Origin: Stutzerimonas stutzeri
Lineage (GTDB): Bacteria; Pseudomonadota; Gammaproteobacteria; Pseudomonadales; Pseudomonadaceae
NCBI GenBank assembly: GCA_019056435.1
Contig: CP077641.1
Span: 2,046,001 to 2,110,000 of the forward strand
Length of the DNA stretch: 64,000 nt
Reading direction: 5' to 3'
Position 1 is the stretch's first letter; every line of letters begins with the position of its first letter. Position numbers and translations under genes: made by a program. Shown piece by piece: positions 8,867 through 19,983 of this stretch. The notes beneath the pieces were generated by a model that did not search any database, had not been told where the DNA came from, and saw only the letters and a list, made by a program, of their open reading frames with translations.

Positions 8867-11203
8867 ATGCGCCGCATCACCCATTTCCGACCGCACCCTT
8901 TCGCGGCCGCGCTCCTGACCGTTGCCACCCTTGGCCTGCCTGCGGTCGCCTCGGCCGACCTGCTGATCTCCGAATACGTGGAGGGCAGCGGCAACAACAA
9001 GGCGCTGGAGTTCTACAACGCTGATGAGGTGCCGGTTTCGCTGGACGGCTACCGGGTCGACTTCTACTTCAACGGCTCGACCAGCAGTGGCCGGAGCATT
9101 GCGCTCGCTGGGGAAGTCGCGCCGCACGGCGTACACGTTCTGGCGCACGAGAGCGGCGACGCCAGCCTGCTGGCCCTGGCGAGCCAGCGCGGCAGCGGCG
9201 GTTGGTACAACGGTGACGACGCCATCGTGCTGCGCGGGCCGGGCGGCGACGTGCTCGACAGCATCGGCCAGGTCGGTGTCGATCCGGGCAGTGCCTGGGG
9301 GATCGGCCAGACGCAGACGGCCGACCGCACGCTGACGCGCCGGACGTCGGTCGTTCGCGGCGATCGCGACCCGAGCGATGCGTTCGACCCCGCGGTCGAG
9401 TGGCAGGGCTATCCCGTCAACACTTTTGCCCATCTCGGCCAGTACGGCGAAGGCGAGCCGGGTGGCGACGATGCAGGCCGCCGCGCGATTGCCGAGGTGC
9501 AGGGCAGCGGCGACAGCAGCCCGTTGGTCAACCAGTTGGTGACCGTCGAAGGCATAGTGGTGGCCGACTATCAGGGCGAAGGCGAACTGGGCGGGTTCTT
9601 TATCCAGGCGCCGGACAGCGAAGCCGACAGCGACCCGCTGACATCCGAGGGCCTGTACATCTATGGGGCCGGCAACGGCGTCGAGGTGCAGGTAGGCGAT
9701 CGCGTTCAAGTACGCGGGCTGGTCACCGAATTCAACGGCCTTACCGAACTCACCTCGCCGCAGATCAGGGTGTTGGCCAGGTCGCAGCCGTTGCCGAGCG
9801 TGGCGCAGATCACCCTGCCGCTGGCCTCGGCAGATGCGCTGGAGCGCTATGAAGGCATGCAGGTGCGCTTGGCGCAGACCCTGACGGTCAGCGAGGTCTA
9901 CAACCTCGGGCGCTATGGCGAGTTGGTGCTGTCCTCGGGTGGACGGCTGTGGATCCCGACGAACAAGGTCACGCCTGGCGAGCCGGCGCGTCAGCTGCAG
10001 GCGCAGAACGACCTGAACCGGATCGTGCTGGACGACGGGCGCAGTGATCAGAACCCGGACCCCATCCGTTACCCGTCGCCGGCGCTCGACGCCTATCGCA
10101 CGCTGCGCGTCGGTGACGAAGTAGGCGAGGTCCGTGGCGTGCTGCACTACCTGGCGGGCAGCTACCGCGTGCAACCTACCCAGGCGCCGCGATTCGTCGC
10201 GAAAAACCCCAGGCCGGCCGCGCCGGAGCCGATCGAAGGGCGCCTGCGGGTCGCCAGTTTCAACGTGCTCAACTACTTCAACGGTGACGGCCACGGCTCA
10301 GGCTTCCCGACTTCACGCGGCGCGGATACCGTCGAAGAATTTCAGCGCCAGCGCGACAAGATCATCGCGGCGATCCTTGGTGCCGACGCACACATCATCG
10401 GGCTGATGGAAATCGAGAACGATGGCTACGGCGAGGACAGTGCGATCGCCGACCTGGTAGCTGGCCTCAACGCCGCGTCGCCGAGCCGAGACCGCTACGC
10501 CTTCATCGATCCGAGGCGCGCTCGCCTGGGTACCGACGAGATCGCCGTCGGCCTGATCTACCGCAAGGACATAGTCAGCCCGCACAAGGCGGCGGCCGTG
10601 CTGGACAGCTCGGTCGATCCGCGCTTCATCGATACACGCAACCGTCCGGCGCTCGCCCAGACGTTCCGCGAACGCCGCACCGGCGAGCGGCTGACAGTGG
10701 CGGTCAATCACTTCAAGTCCAAAGGCTCGAGCTGCGATGATATCGGCGACCGCGACCTGGGCGACGGCCAGGGCAACTGCAACCTCACCCGGGTACGCGC
10801 GGCGCAGGCACTGGCCGACTGGCTGGGCCGCGACCCGACCGAATCCTACGACCCTGACCGCCTGATCATTGGCGACCTCAATGCCTACGCCAAGGAAGAT
10901 CCGATCAATGTGATCCGGGCGTCCGGCTATACCGATCTGCTGGCGACATTTGGAGGCGGGGACGCCTATTCCTACGTGTTCTCCGGCCAGTCCGGCTACC
11001 TCGACCACGGCCTCGCCAGCGCCAGCCTGACCCCTCAGGTGAAGGGTGCCACCGAATGGCACATCAACGCCGACGAACCTCGGGTGCTGGATTACAACCT
11101 GGAGTTCAAGACGCCGCGTCAGCAGTCACTGCTCTACAGCACCGAGCCTTATCGCGCGTCGGATCATGATCCGTTGGTGATTGGGATTGATTTGGGGCGG
11201 TAG
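8867..11203 (+). CDS. eddB: ExeM/NucH-type extracellular endonuclease with lamin-tail domain
   Basis: Secreted DNase candidate of 778 aa. A Sec-type signal peptide is visible at the N-terminus (hydrophobic AAALLTVATLGLPAVASA). A lamin-tail domain follows (LLISEYVEGSGNNKALE, about residues 30-140), then an OB-fold-like region (about 200-330). A C-terminal endonuclease/exonuclease/phosphatase domain (about 395-775) shows VASFNVLNYFNG, GLMEIENDGYG, NHFKSKGSSCDD, IIGDLNAYAKEDP and ASDHDPLVIG, the usual catalytic Asn/Glu/His/Asp blocks. The gene is intact and probably cotranscribed with the upstream phosphatase. A strong hairpin follows 30 bases after the stop. Confidence 0.87.
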   Translation: MRRITHFRPHPFAAALLTVATLGLPAVASADLLISEYVEGSGNNKALEFYNADEVPVSLDGYRVDFYFNGSTSSGRSIALAGEVAPHGVHVLAHESGDASLLALASQRGSGGWYNGDDAIVLRGPGGDVLDSIGQVGVDPGSAWGIGQTQTADRTLTRRTSVVRGDRDPSDAFDPAVEWQGYPVNTFAHLGQYGEGEPGGDDAGRRAIAEVQGSGDSSPLVNQLVTVEGIVVADYQGEGELGGFFIQAPDSEADSDPLTSEGLYIYGAGNGVEVQVGDRVQVRGLVTEFNGLTELTSPQIRVLARSQPLPSVAQITLPLASADALERYEGMQVRLAQTLTVSEVYNLGRYGELVLSSGGRLWIPTNKVTPGEPARQLQAQNDLNRIVLDDGRSDQNPDPIRYPSPALDAYRTLRVGDEVGEVRGVLHYLAGSYRVQPTQAPRFVAKNPRPAAPEPIEGRLRVASFNVLNYFNGDGHGSGFPTSRGADTVEEFQRQRDKIIAAILGADAHIIGLMEIENDGYGEDSAIADLVAGLNAASPSRDRYAFIDPRRARLGTDEIAVGLIYRKDIVSPHKAAAVLDSSVDPRFIDTRNRPALAQTFRERRTGERLTVAVNHFKSKGSSCDDIGDRDLGDGQGNCNLTRVRAAQALADWLGRDPTESYDPDRLIIGDLNAYAKEDPINVIRASGYTDLLATFGGGDAYSYVFSGQSGYLDHGLASASLTPQVKGATEWHINADEPRVLDYNLEFKTPRQQSLLYSTEPYRASDHDPLVIGIDLGR

Positions 11204-11232
11204 GCGTAGGCCGCTTTCCAGCAGCGCATCTT

Positions 11233-11256
11233 GGCGTCTCGGTTGAACGAGACGCC
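11233..11256 (+). terminator. Strong stem-loop downstream of eddB, possible terminator
   Basis: Nine-bp perfect stem GGCGTCTCG / CGAGACGCC with a 6-nt loop, 30 bases after the eddB stop. There is no T tract on either side, and the first REP begins three bases later. It could be a terminator of weak type, an mRNA 3' end stabiliser, or part of the REP cluster. Confidence 0.4.
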
Positions 11257-11258
11257 GG

Positions 11259-11282
11259 GATCGCCAGCAAGCTGGCTCCTAC
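11259..11282 (+). repeat. REP element 1 (forward)
   Basis: Short extragenic palindrome with core GCCAGCAAGCTGGC, flanked by GAT and TCCTAC. It recurs at 11308, 11423, 11981 and 12056 in either orientation around the RAYT gene. Confidence 0.85.
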
Positions 11283-11307
11283 AGGTGAAAACCTTCGTTA
11301 GCGTTTC

Positions 11308-11345
11308 GTAGGAGCCAGGGGGACGCCCAGTCCTTGCTGGCGATC
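11308..11345 (-). repeat. REP element 2 (reverse), loop interrupted by 15 bases
   Basis: Both halves of the reverse REP are present (GTAGGAGCCAG at 11308-11318 and TTGCTGGCGATC at 11334-11345). The single loop base between them is replaced by 15 unrelated bases at 11319-11333. With REP 1 it forms a head-to-head pair. Confidence 0.75.
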
Positions 11346-11422
11346 ATGGGCCACCCGGGGCCGAGCTGTAGTCGTGCCGGCCGGTTAGAGATCTGCGAAA
11401 AAGAGGCGAAACGCCGGCTTTG

Positions 11423-11446
11423 GTAGGAGCCAGCTTGCTGGCGATC
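11423..11446 (-). repeat. REP element 3 (reverse)
   Basis: Intact reverse-orientation copy with palindromic core GCCAGCTTGCTGGC, 12 bases from the 3' end of the RAYT gene. Confidence 0.85.
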
Positions 11447-11458
11447 AGCGGCCAAGTT

Positions 11459-11926
11459 TCATAACCAAACTGCATCCCACCACGGATAATCGCCAATCCG
11501 GTCCACCAGCCCCGCCCGCAAGGGATTAGCGACGACATACCGGGCGGTGGCGATCACATCCTCCTCCTGGCGCAGCGCGCGATCATGAAAACCCCGCTGC
11601 CAAATCCTTGTACCTGTTTCGCCTGTAATTCGATTGATGGCTATCGCGCTACGGGACTTAAGGCGTTGGATGACCGCCGGCAGTGGCATCGAGTTCAGTT
11701 CGATCAGCCAGTGTACGTGGTCTGGCATGACAACCCAGGCCAGCGATTCGACGTAGCGTTCGTCATCGAGGCGGCGCATTTCGCTCACAAGCAGCCGGGC
11801 CAGCATAGGATCGGTAAAGAGGCGTGCGCGTCGCTCTGTAACAGCGGTGATCAGGTAAACATGACCCGTTTCGGAATGCCGGCCGCGACGCAATGCGTGG
11901 CCACGGTGAGTGAAATGGCTCGGCAT
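11459..11926 (-). CDS. REP-associated tyrosine transposase (RAYT, Y1/HUH family)
   Basis: Single-domain HUH endonuclease of 155 aa, related to IS200/IS605 transposases, that is thought to nick and spread REP palindromes. The HUH motif is MPDHVHWL and the C-terminal part carries ARYVVANPLRAGL and a YPWWDAVWL tail. In the family the catalytic Tyr lies in the ARYVVANP helix. ATG 11926 was chosen because it follows a strong GGAGGTGGAT ribosome site; the longer open frame would start inside REP 4. The gene is bracketed by REP elements on both sides (three at its 3' end, two at its 5' end), as expected for a RAYT with its cognate REPs. It is intact, so the system may be active. Confidence 0.93.
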   Translation of the reverse strand: MPSHFTHRGHALRRGRHSETGHVYLITAVTERRARLFTDPMLARLLVSEMRRLDDERYVESLAWVVMPDHVHWLIELNSMPLPAVIQRLKSRSAIAINRITGETGTRIWQRGFHDRALRQEEDVIATARYVVANPLRAGLVDRIGDYPWWDAVWL

Positions 11927-11980
11927 ATCCACCTCCGTGTGGATTAACGAACTTTGTTCTTTCCCCGAGTAGCGGGGCCG

Positions 11981-12004
11981 GATCGCCAGCAAGCTGGCTC
12001 CTAC
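11981..12004 (+). repeat. REP element 4 (forward)
   Basis: Identical in sequence to REP 1 over 24 bases. It lies 54 bases upstream of the RAYT start codon. With REP 5 it makes a second head-to-head pair, a BIME-like unit. Confidence 0.85.
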
Positions 12005-12055
12005 AGGGTAAACACAGTTGCCTTGTCTTTTCGTACGAGCCAGTTAGGACTTTTC

Positions 12056-12079
12056 GTAGGAGCCAGCTTGCTGGCGATC
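12056..12079 (-). repeat. REP element 5 (reverse)
   Basis: Identical to REP 3. A degenerate fragment (CGTACGAGCCAG, from about 12032) lies between REP 4 and REP 5 and may be a decayed copy. Confidence 0.85.
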
Positions 12080-12137
12080 ATGAGCCTGCCGAACATACCG
12101 GCTACTGGACGAGCCCGCCCCGAAAGGTCCTTCTTCC

Positions 12138-13721
<1,584 letters not shown>

Positions 13722-13760
13722 GGCGGTCCCGGTCTGAAAACGTGTCGGAAAAAGCCGGCG

Positions 13761-13766
13761 ATTATA
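13761..13766 (-). promoter_or_regulatory. prfC: Candidate -10 element for prfC
   Basis: A perfect TATAAT on the minus strand lies 40 bases upstream of the prfC start in the 229-base gap between prfC and opuCD. No convincing -35 is seen at 17 bases, so the assignment rests on position and the hexamer alone. Confidence 0.4.
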
Positions 13767-13950
13767 AAGCAAAGCCAGGTGGCTGGCTTGGCGTATCCAC
13801 CGCCTGGCCGAATCCGATCCGGTGACGATCACATGCGGTTGAACCTCTGGCGAACTGATGGCGTCGGAGAACCGTGGGGAACGGCAACGGGACGGTGCGC
13901 TGGCTGGCCAGGCTCCGTCTCGTGATGGCTTGGCTCGACCGGAATCGCGC

Positions 13951-14664
13951 ATGGAAAAAACCTGGGGAAAGCCGCTCGCGGCGTTGATCGCGCTCACGGT
14001 GGTGCTCGCGCTGCTTGTACGCGGGATCGGCATCGACACGCTGAAATCGTCGCGCGGCGACCTGATCTTCTATCTGCAATCGCACCTGTGGCTGGTTGGC
14101 GCATCGATGCTGCTCGCGCTGGCGATCGGCATTCCGGCAGGCGTGCTGCTCAGTCGGCCGAGCATGGCGCGCAGTGCCGAGCGTTTCATGCAGATCTTCA
14201 ACATCGGCAATACCATCCCGCCCCTGGCGGTGCTGGCGATTGCTCTGGGCGTTGCCGGGATTGGCGACGGGCCGGCGATCTTCGCGTTGTTCGTGGCCTC
14301 GCTGCTGCCCATCGTGCGCAATACCTTCGAGGGTCTTAAGAACGTGCCGGGCGCGCTGAAGGAAGCGGCCACCGGGATCGGCATGACACCGGCTCAGGTG
14401 CTTTGGCGGGTCGAGTTGCCCAACGCGGTGCCGATCATCGTCGGCGGCGTGCGGGTGGCGTTGGCGATCAATGTCGGCACGGCGCCACTGGCCTTCCTGA
14501 TCGGCGCCAACAGCCTGGGCAGCCTGATTTTTCCCGCCATTGCCCTGAACAACCAGGAACTGTTGCTGCTCGGGGCCGGCACTACCGCCTTGTTGGCGCT
14601 ACTGCTCGACGGGGTGGTGACGCTGGCCAGCCGGACCTGGCTCGAACGTGGCCTGGCCCACTGA
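13951..14664 (+). CDS. opuCD: Osmoprotectant (choline/betaine-type) ABC transporter permease
   Basis: Inner-membrane permease of 237 aa with about six hydrophobic helices and the EAA loop [23 protein letters not shown] (residues near 130-152), the contact site for the ATPase. It belongs to the OpuC/ProW permease family. ATG 13951 precedes the first membrane segment; the longer open reading frame adds 31 arginine-rich residues with no homology character. It leads a four-gene plus-strand unit (permease, binding protein, permease, ATPase) like P. aeruginosa PA3888-PA3891, and the next gene starts 9 bases later. Confidence 0.85.
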   Translation: MEKTWGKPLAALIALTVVLALLVRGIGIDTLKSSRGDLIFYLQSHLWLVGASMLLALAIGIPAGVLLSRPSMARSAERFMQIFNIGNTIPPLAVLAIALGVAGIGDGPAIFALFVASLLPIVRNTFEGLKNVPGALKEAATGIGMTPAQVLWRVELPNAVPIIVGGVRVALAINVGTAPLAFLIGANSLGSLIFPAIALNNQELLLLGAGTTALLALLLDGVVTLASRTWLERGLAH

Positions 14665-14673
14665 GGATCGCCC

Positions 14674-15568
14674 ATGACCCGATGGCACTCGATCGTAATT
14701 GCGCTGCTCTTCGTCTGTGTCTCCGGGCTCTCCCACGCCCAGGAGAAGCCCCTCATCAGGATCGGCGCCAAGGTGTTCTCCGAGCAGCGCATCCTCGCCC
14801 AGATGACGGCCCAGTACCTGCAGAGCAAGGGCTACCGGACCCGCGTGGTGGCCGGGCTCGGCAGCACCGTGGCCCGCAGCGCGCAGGAAAACGGCGAGCT
14901 GGATCTCAACTGGGAATACACCGGCACCTCGCTGTTCGCCTACAACAACCAGACCGAGGTGCTGCCGCCGGAGGAGTCGCTGGCGCGGGTGCGCGAACTG
15001 GATGCCGCCAAGGGACTGATCTGGCTGGAGCCGTCGCGGTTCAGCAACACCTACGCGCTGGCGGTGCCACGGGAGATCGCCGAGCGTGACGGCATCACGA
15101 CGATCAGTGACCTGGCGCGGGTGGTCAACGACACCGACGAGCCGCACCTGATCGCGTTTGACATCGAGTTCGCCAACCGCCCGGACGGGCTGGCTCCGCT
15201 GGTGAAACGCTACAACCTGCAGCTGACGCGCAATGAGGTCCGCCAGATGGACCCGGGGCTGGTCTACACCGCGCTGCGCAACGCGCAGGTCTACGCCGGC
15301 CTCGTCTACACCACCGACGGCCGCCTGGACGAGTTCGACCTGGTGCTGCTGGAGGACGACCGCCAGTACTTTCCCCGATTACACCGCCGCACCGGTGATC
15401 CGTCGCGATGTACTGCAGGCTAATCCCGAGCTCGCCGACCTGCTCGCGCCGTTGGCGCGATTGCTGGACGACGACACCATGCGTTCGCTCAACGCTCGCG
15501 TGGACATCGGCCACGAGACGCCTTCGGCGGTGGCCGCCGACTTCCTGCGTCAGCACGACCTGATCTGA
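14674..15568 (+). CDS. opuCC: Osmoprotectant ABC transporter substrate-binding protein (frameshift as sequenced)
   Basis: Periplasmic binding protein of the OpuAC/glycine-betaine type. A signal peptide ends around VSGLSHAQ (residues 1-23). The mature domain begins IRIGAKVFSEQRILAQ and contains LDLNWEYTGTSLFAYNN and VYAGLVYTTDGRLDEF. Reading stops early because an extra base in TTTCCCC (15370-15376) shifts the frame. In the next frame the family C-terminus continues FPDYTAAPVIR to SAVAADFLRQHDLI and ends at 15568, giving about 297 aa. The 8-base gap to the next permease supports operon structure. Confidence 0.85.
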
Positions 15569-15575
15569 GGCCCGA

Positions 15576-16228
15576 ATGGACTGGTTATCGACATTTGCCT
15601 ACATGGACTGGACGCGGGTCGGCGAACTGACCCTGCAGCACATGGCGCTGGTCGGCGTCGCGGTGGGACTGGCCGTGCTCGTCGGCGTTCCTCTGGGCGT
15701 GGCAATGACACGCTTTCCCTGGCTCTCGGGGCCGTTGCAAGGCGCGGCCACCGTGGTGCTGACCATCCCGTCCATTGCCTTGTTCGGCCTGATGATGCCG
15801 CTGTACTCGAAGATCGGGCAGGGCCTGGGGCCGTTGCCGGCGGTGACCGCGGCCTTTCTCTATTCACTGCTGCCGATCATGCGTAACACCTACCTCGCGC
15901 TGACCAACGTCGAGCCGGGCATACGCGAGGCGGGCAAGGGCATCGGCATGACCTTCTGGCAGCGCCTGCGCATGGTCGACATCCCGCTCGCCGTGCCGGT
16001 GATCCTCGCCGGCGTGCGCACCGCCGTGGTGATGAACATCGGTGTCATGACCATCGCCGCAGTGATCGGTGCCGGCGGGCTGGGCGAACTCATCCTCACG
16101 GCCATCAGCCGCAGCGACATGGCGCAACTGATCGTCGGCGCCATCATCGTCAGCATCCTCGCGATCATCGCCGACCTGTTGCTGCAGTGGCTGCAACGTA
16201 CATTGACGCCAAGGGGCTGCGCACCTGA
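15576..16228 (+). CDS. opuCB: Osmoprotectant ABC transporter permease, second subunit (stop lost by indel as sequenced)
   Basis: Second permease of the OpuC-type importer, about 217 aa, with helices throughout and the EAA loop GIREAGKGIGMTFWQRLRMV. As sequenced the frame reads straight through into the ATPase, giving an apparent 607-aa fusion. The in-frame join (residues after TLT) is arginine-rich and atypical. Adding one C at 16209-16210 gives TPKGLRT followed by TGA at 16226-16228, a normal permease end 16 bases before the ATPase ATG. I therefore annotate two genes. Confidence 0.8.
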
Positions 16229-16244
16229 GCGCCGGAGAGCATCC

Positions 16245-17399
<1,155 letters not shown>

Positions 17400-17506
17400 C
17401 GGCGGTCGTCGTCGCCGGGAGGAACATCCCCGCGTCATATCGGTCCGTTTGAATACGGAAGGTTTGCCCGCACAGTTCGAAAAAGGGAGCGAACGCGGAT
17501 TTTTCG

Positions 17507-17535
17507 TTGATCTCGACCAGCTGTGGTTCTAAAGT
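17507..17535 (+). promoter_or_regulatory. Sigma-70-like promoter for speC
   Basis: TTGATC at 17507-17512 and TAAAGT at 17530-17535 are separated by exactly 17 bases. Each hexamer has four or more consensus positions. The predicted start lies near 17542, which would give a leader of about 220 nt. Confidence 0.5.
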
Positions 17536-17607
17536 TCGCGCCCGAACGTCCATGCTGGAAACGATCCATCCGGCTCAAGTACTGACGACGAGAGGTTGCC
17601 GGTTTTC

Positions 17608-17636
17608 GAACCTGACGAGCATGGCTCGCCGGGTTC
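17608..17636 (+). promoter_or_regulatory. Symmetric hairpin in the speC leader
   Basis: GAACC-tga-CGAGC-atg-GCTCG-ccg-GGTTC folds into two 5-bp helices separated by a symmetric 3x3 internal loop and closed by a 3-nt loop. It sits about 130 bases upstream of the start codon. No T tract follows, so it is not an obvious terminator. Confidence 0.4.
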
Positions 17637-17764
17637 ACCGGGACCGGTGATGCTCGGCGACATGCCTTGGGAAGTAGGCGAACCAAAATGGGGAAACTGT
17701 CAGACGTTCACGGCCATGCGCCACCCCACTGCTCACTCTTCCGTTCCGCCAACTGGAGCCTTGC

Positions 17765-18928
17765 ATGTCGATCAAGATCGAAGACTACTATCCGCGCGAA
17801 ACCTTCCAGAAGATGAAGGCCTTCGCCGATGAGCGCGAAACCCCGTTCGTCGTCATCGACACCCAGATCATCAGCGATTCGTACGACCAACTGGTCAGCA
17901 ACTTTCCGTTCGCCAAGATCTACTACGCCGTGAAGGCCAACCCGGCCACCGAAATCACCGAGCTACTGCGCGACAAGGGCTCGAACTTCGACATCGCCTC
18001 GATCTACGAACTGGACAAGGTCATGGCCACCGGTGTCGGCCCCGAGCGCATCAGCTACGGCAACACCATCAAGAAAGCCAAGGACATCCGCTATTTCTAC
18101 GAGAAGGGCGTGCGCATGTTCGCCACCGACTCCGAAGCCGACCTGCGCAACATCGCCAAGGCCGCGCCGGGCTCGAAGGTTTACGTGCGGATCCTCACCG
18201 AAGGCTCCAACACCGCCGACTGGCCGCTGTCGCGCAAGTTCGGCTGCCAGACCGACATGGCGCTGGACCTGCTGATCCTCGCCAAGCAGCTGGGCCTGGA
18301 CCCTTACGGGATCTCCTTCCACGTGGGCTCGCAGCAGCGCGACATCGACGTCTGGGACGCCGCTATCGCCAAGGTCAAAGTGATCTTCGAACGCCTGAAG
18401 GAAGAGGACGGCATCGTCCTGAAGATGATCAATATGGGTGGTGGCTTCCCGGCCAACTACATCGCCAAGACCAACGACCTGACCACCTACGCCGACGAGA
18501 TCATCCGCTTCCTCAAGGACGACTTCGGCGACGAGCTGCCGGAAATCATCCTCGAGCCGGGCCGGTCGTTGATCGCCAATGCTGGTGTGCTGGTCTCGGA
18601 AGTGGTGCTGGTGTCGCGCAAGTCGCGCACCGCTGTCGAGCGCTGGGTGTTCACCGACGTGGGCAAGTTCAGCGGCCTGATCGAAACCATGGACGAGTCC
18701 ATCAAGTTCCCGATCTGGACCGAGAAGAAGGGCGAGATGGAAGAGGTGGTGATCGCCGGCCCGACCTGCGACAGCGCCGACATCATGTACGAGCACTACA
18801 AGTACGGCCTGCCGCTGAACCTCTCGAGCGGCGACCGCCTGTACTGGTTCTCCACCGGTGCCTACACCACCAGCTACAGCGCGGTGGAATTCAATGGCTT
18901 CCCGCCGCTGAAGGCCTACTACCTGTAA
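17765..18928 (+). CDS. speC: Ornithine/lysine-type PLP decarboxylase (alanine-racemase fold)
   Basis: Cytoplasmic amino-acid decarboxylase, probably ornithine to putrescine (polyamine synthesis), of 387 aa. The fold-type III PLP lysine is K57 in KIYYAVKANP. HVGSQQRD, the glycine-rich NMGGGFP and EPGRS phosphate-binding motifs follow, and the C-terminal GPTCDSAD carries the catalytic Cys/Asp of the other subunit. Family length and motifs match the P. aeruginosa SpeC group. Whether lysine or ornithine is preferred cannot be read from the sequence. A TGGAG ribosome site precedes ATG 17765. The gene is intact and ends at a strong terminator. Confidence 0.88.
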   Translation: MSIKIEDYYPRETFQKMKAFADERETPFVVIDTQIISDSYDQLVSNFPFAKIYYAVKANPATEITELLRDKGSNFDIASIYELDKVMATGVGPERISYGNTIKKAKDIRYFYEKGVRMFATDSEADLRNIAKAAPGSKVYVRILTEGSNTADWPLSRKFGCQTDMALDLLILAKQLGLDPYGISFHVGSQQRDIDVWDAAIAKVKVIFERLKEEDGIVLKMINMGGGFPANYIAKTNDLTTYADEIIRFLKDDFGDELPEIILEPGRSLIANAGVLVSEVVLVSRKSRTAVERWVFTDVGKFSGLIETMDESIKFPIWTEKKGEMEEVVIAGPTCDSADIMYEHYKYGLPLNLSSGDRLYWFSTGAYTTSYSAVEFNGFPPLKAYYL

Positions 18929-18949
18929 GCGCGGACCACCCGCACGCAG

Positions 18950-18978
18950 AACGCCGCGACCTTCGCGGCGTTTTCGTT
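18950..18978 (+). terminator. Rho-independent terminator of speC
   Basis: Ten-bp stem AACGCCGCGA / TCGCGGCGTT with a 3-nt loop, followed by TTCGTTT, beginning 22 bases after the speC stop. Confidence 0.85.
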
Positions 18979-19138
18979 TGTTGACGGCTGGTACAGCCTG
19001 CGGTCCGGGGCGAGCCCCTTACGGGCGGTCCGCCTGAGCCGCGCGTGTTTACAGACGACATGCATCCGCCGCCTCGGCGTGCGTGGCGCCAGGGGAGAGG
19101 ACCGTGTCGCCTGGCTGGCGACCCGGTGGGCGCATCGG

Positions 19139-19831
19139 TCAGGGCATCTGGACTTCGATGACACCGTCGGCGCTGATGCTGATCTGCCGGGTGCCGGCTT
19201 CGATATCCGGGGTCGGCATGGCGTCCATGTGCTTCATGGCGACGCTGCGCATTTCCGGCTGGTAGCCGCCGCCACTGTTCAGGTTGAGGCTGACGATCTT
19301 GTAGTCACGGCCGCCCAGGGCTTCGGTGGCCAGTTGCGCGCGGGCGCGAAAGGCGGTCACGGCGTCCTTGAGCAGGGCATCCTCGTTCTGCTGGCGGATC
19401 GGGTCGGAGACGCTGAAGGACATGCCGCCCATTTTCAGATCCTGCATCAGCGCGGCGGTGAGCTTCGACAGGCTGGCGAAGTCGCTGCTTTCCAGGCGCA
19501 GCTCGGCGCGCTCACGCCAGGCGGTGATCTGCTGGCCCTTCTCCTCGTACACCGGGTAGCTGCTGCGGCTACCCTGGTTGACGCGGACGTTCTTGGCCTG
19601 GCGCGCCTGCTGCAGAGCCTTGTTCATTGCTTCGGTGGTGCGGGCCGCCAACTGCGCCGGATCCTCGTGCTGGGACTCGGTGTAGAGGGTGACGTGCATC
19701 AGGTCCTGGGCGACCTCGCTGCTGGCTTCGGCGCGCAGCGAAATCTGGTTGTAGCGTGGCTCATCGGCGACTGCCGGCAGGCAGGCGATGCAGGCCAGCA
19801 GCGCGAGGCTGCGTGGAACGGAGACGAACAT
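19139..19831 (-). CDS. SIMPL-domain (DUF541) periplasmic protein
   Basis: Exported protein of 230 aa of unknown biochemical role; some SIMPL proteins have been connected to oxidative stress defence. A signal peptide is clear (MFVSVPRSLALLACIACLPAVADEP, cut after AVA). The rest matches the family pattern of an N-terminal strand set (ISLRAEASSEVAQDLMHVTLYT), a QARQAKNVRVNQGSRSSYP segment and a C-terminal ARAQLATEALGGRDYKIVSL. Start 19831 was chosen for its AGGAG site six bases upstream. It is divergent from the sensor kinase gene and convergent with speC. Confidence 0.8.
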   Translation of the reverse strand: MFVSVPRSLALLACIACLPAVADEPRYNQISLRAEASSEVAQDLMHVTLYTESQHEDPAQLAARTTEAMNKALQQARQAKNVRVNQGSRSSYPVYEEKGQQITAWRERAELRLESSDFASLSKLTAALMQDLKMGGMSFSVSDPIRQQNEDALLKDAVTAFRARAQLATEALGGRDYKIVSLNLNSGGGYQPEMRSVAMKHMDAMPTPDIEAGTRQISISADGVIEVQMP

Positions 19832-19983
19832 GAAAGCTCCTGTATTCATGGGGCACCGGAGGTGCGGCGCGAAAGACTTTAGCCTTTTTGACGGCCGGTG
19901 CGCATTTTTCCGTGCGTCGCGTTGCCGCACAGAGGCAGGCCCGGCAGGTGCTTGGTTATACTCGCGGCACCTTTGGAGAGCCC

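Larger units (their letters stand above)
17400..17764 (+). other. 365-base gap before speC: predicted promoter and structured leader
   Basis: No protein gene is supported here. The stretch holds a sigma-70-like promoter (17507-17535) and, between its predicted start point near 17542 and the speC ATG, about 220 bases of leader with at least one symmetric hairpin (17608-17636). A 78-codon frame opening with TTG at 17596 overlaps the speC start but has no recognisable content or strong ribosome site. Confidence 0.5.

Noticed and set aside
7667-10294. Open frame of 875 codons on the minus strand
   Set aside because: It lies wholly antisense to the eddA and eddB genes, has no recognisable domain, and reflects the strong third-position GC bias of this genome.
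17596-17832. Upstream open frame overlapping the speC start
   Set aside because: TTG start without a ribosome site, Pro/Gly-rich translation without resemblance to known decarboxylase leader peptides.
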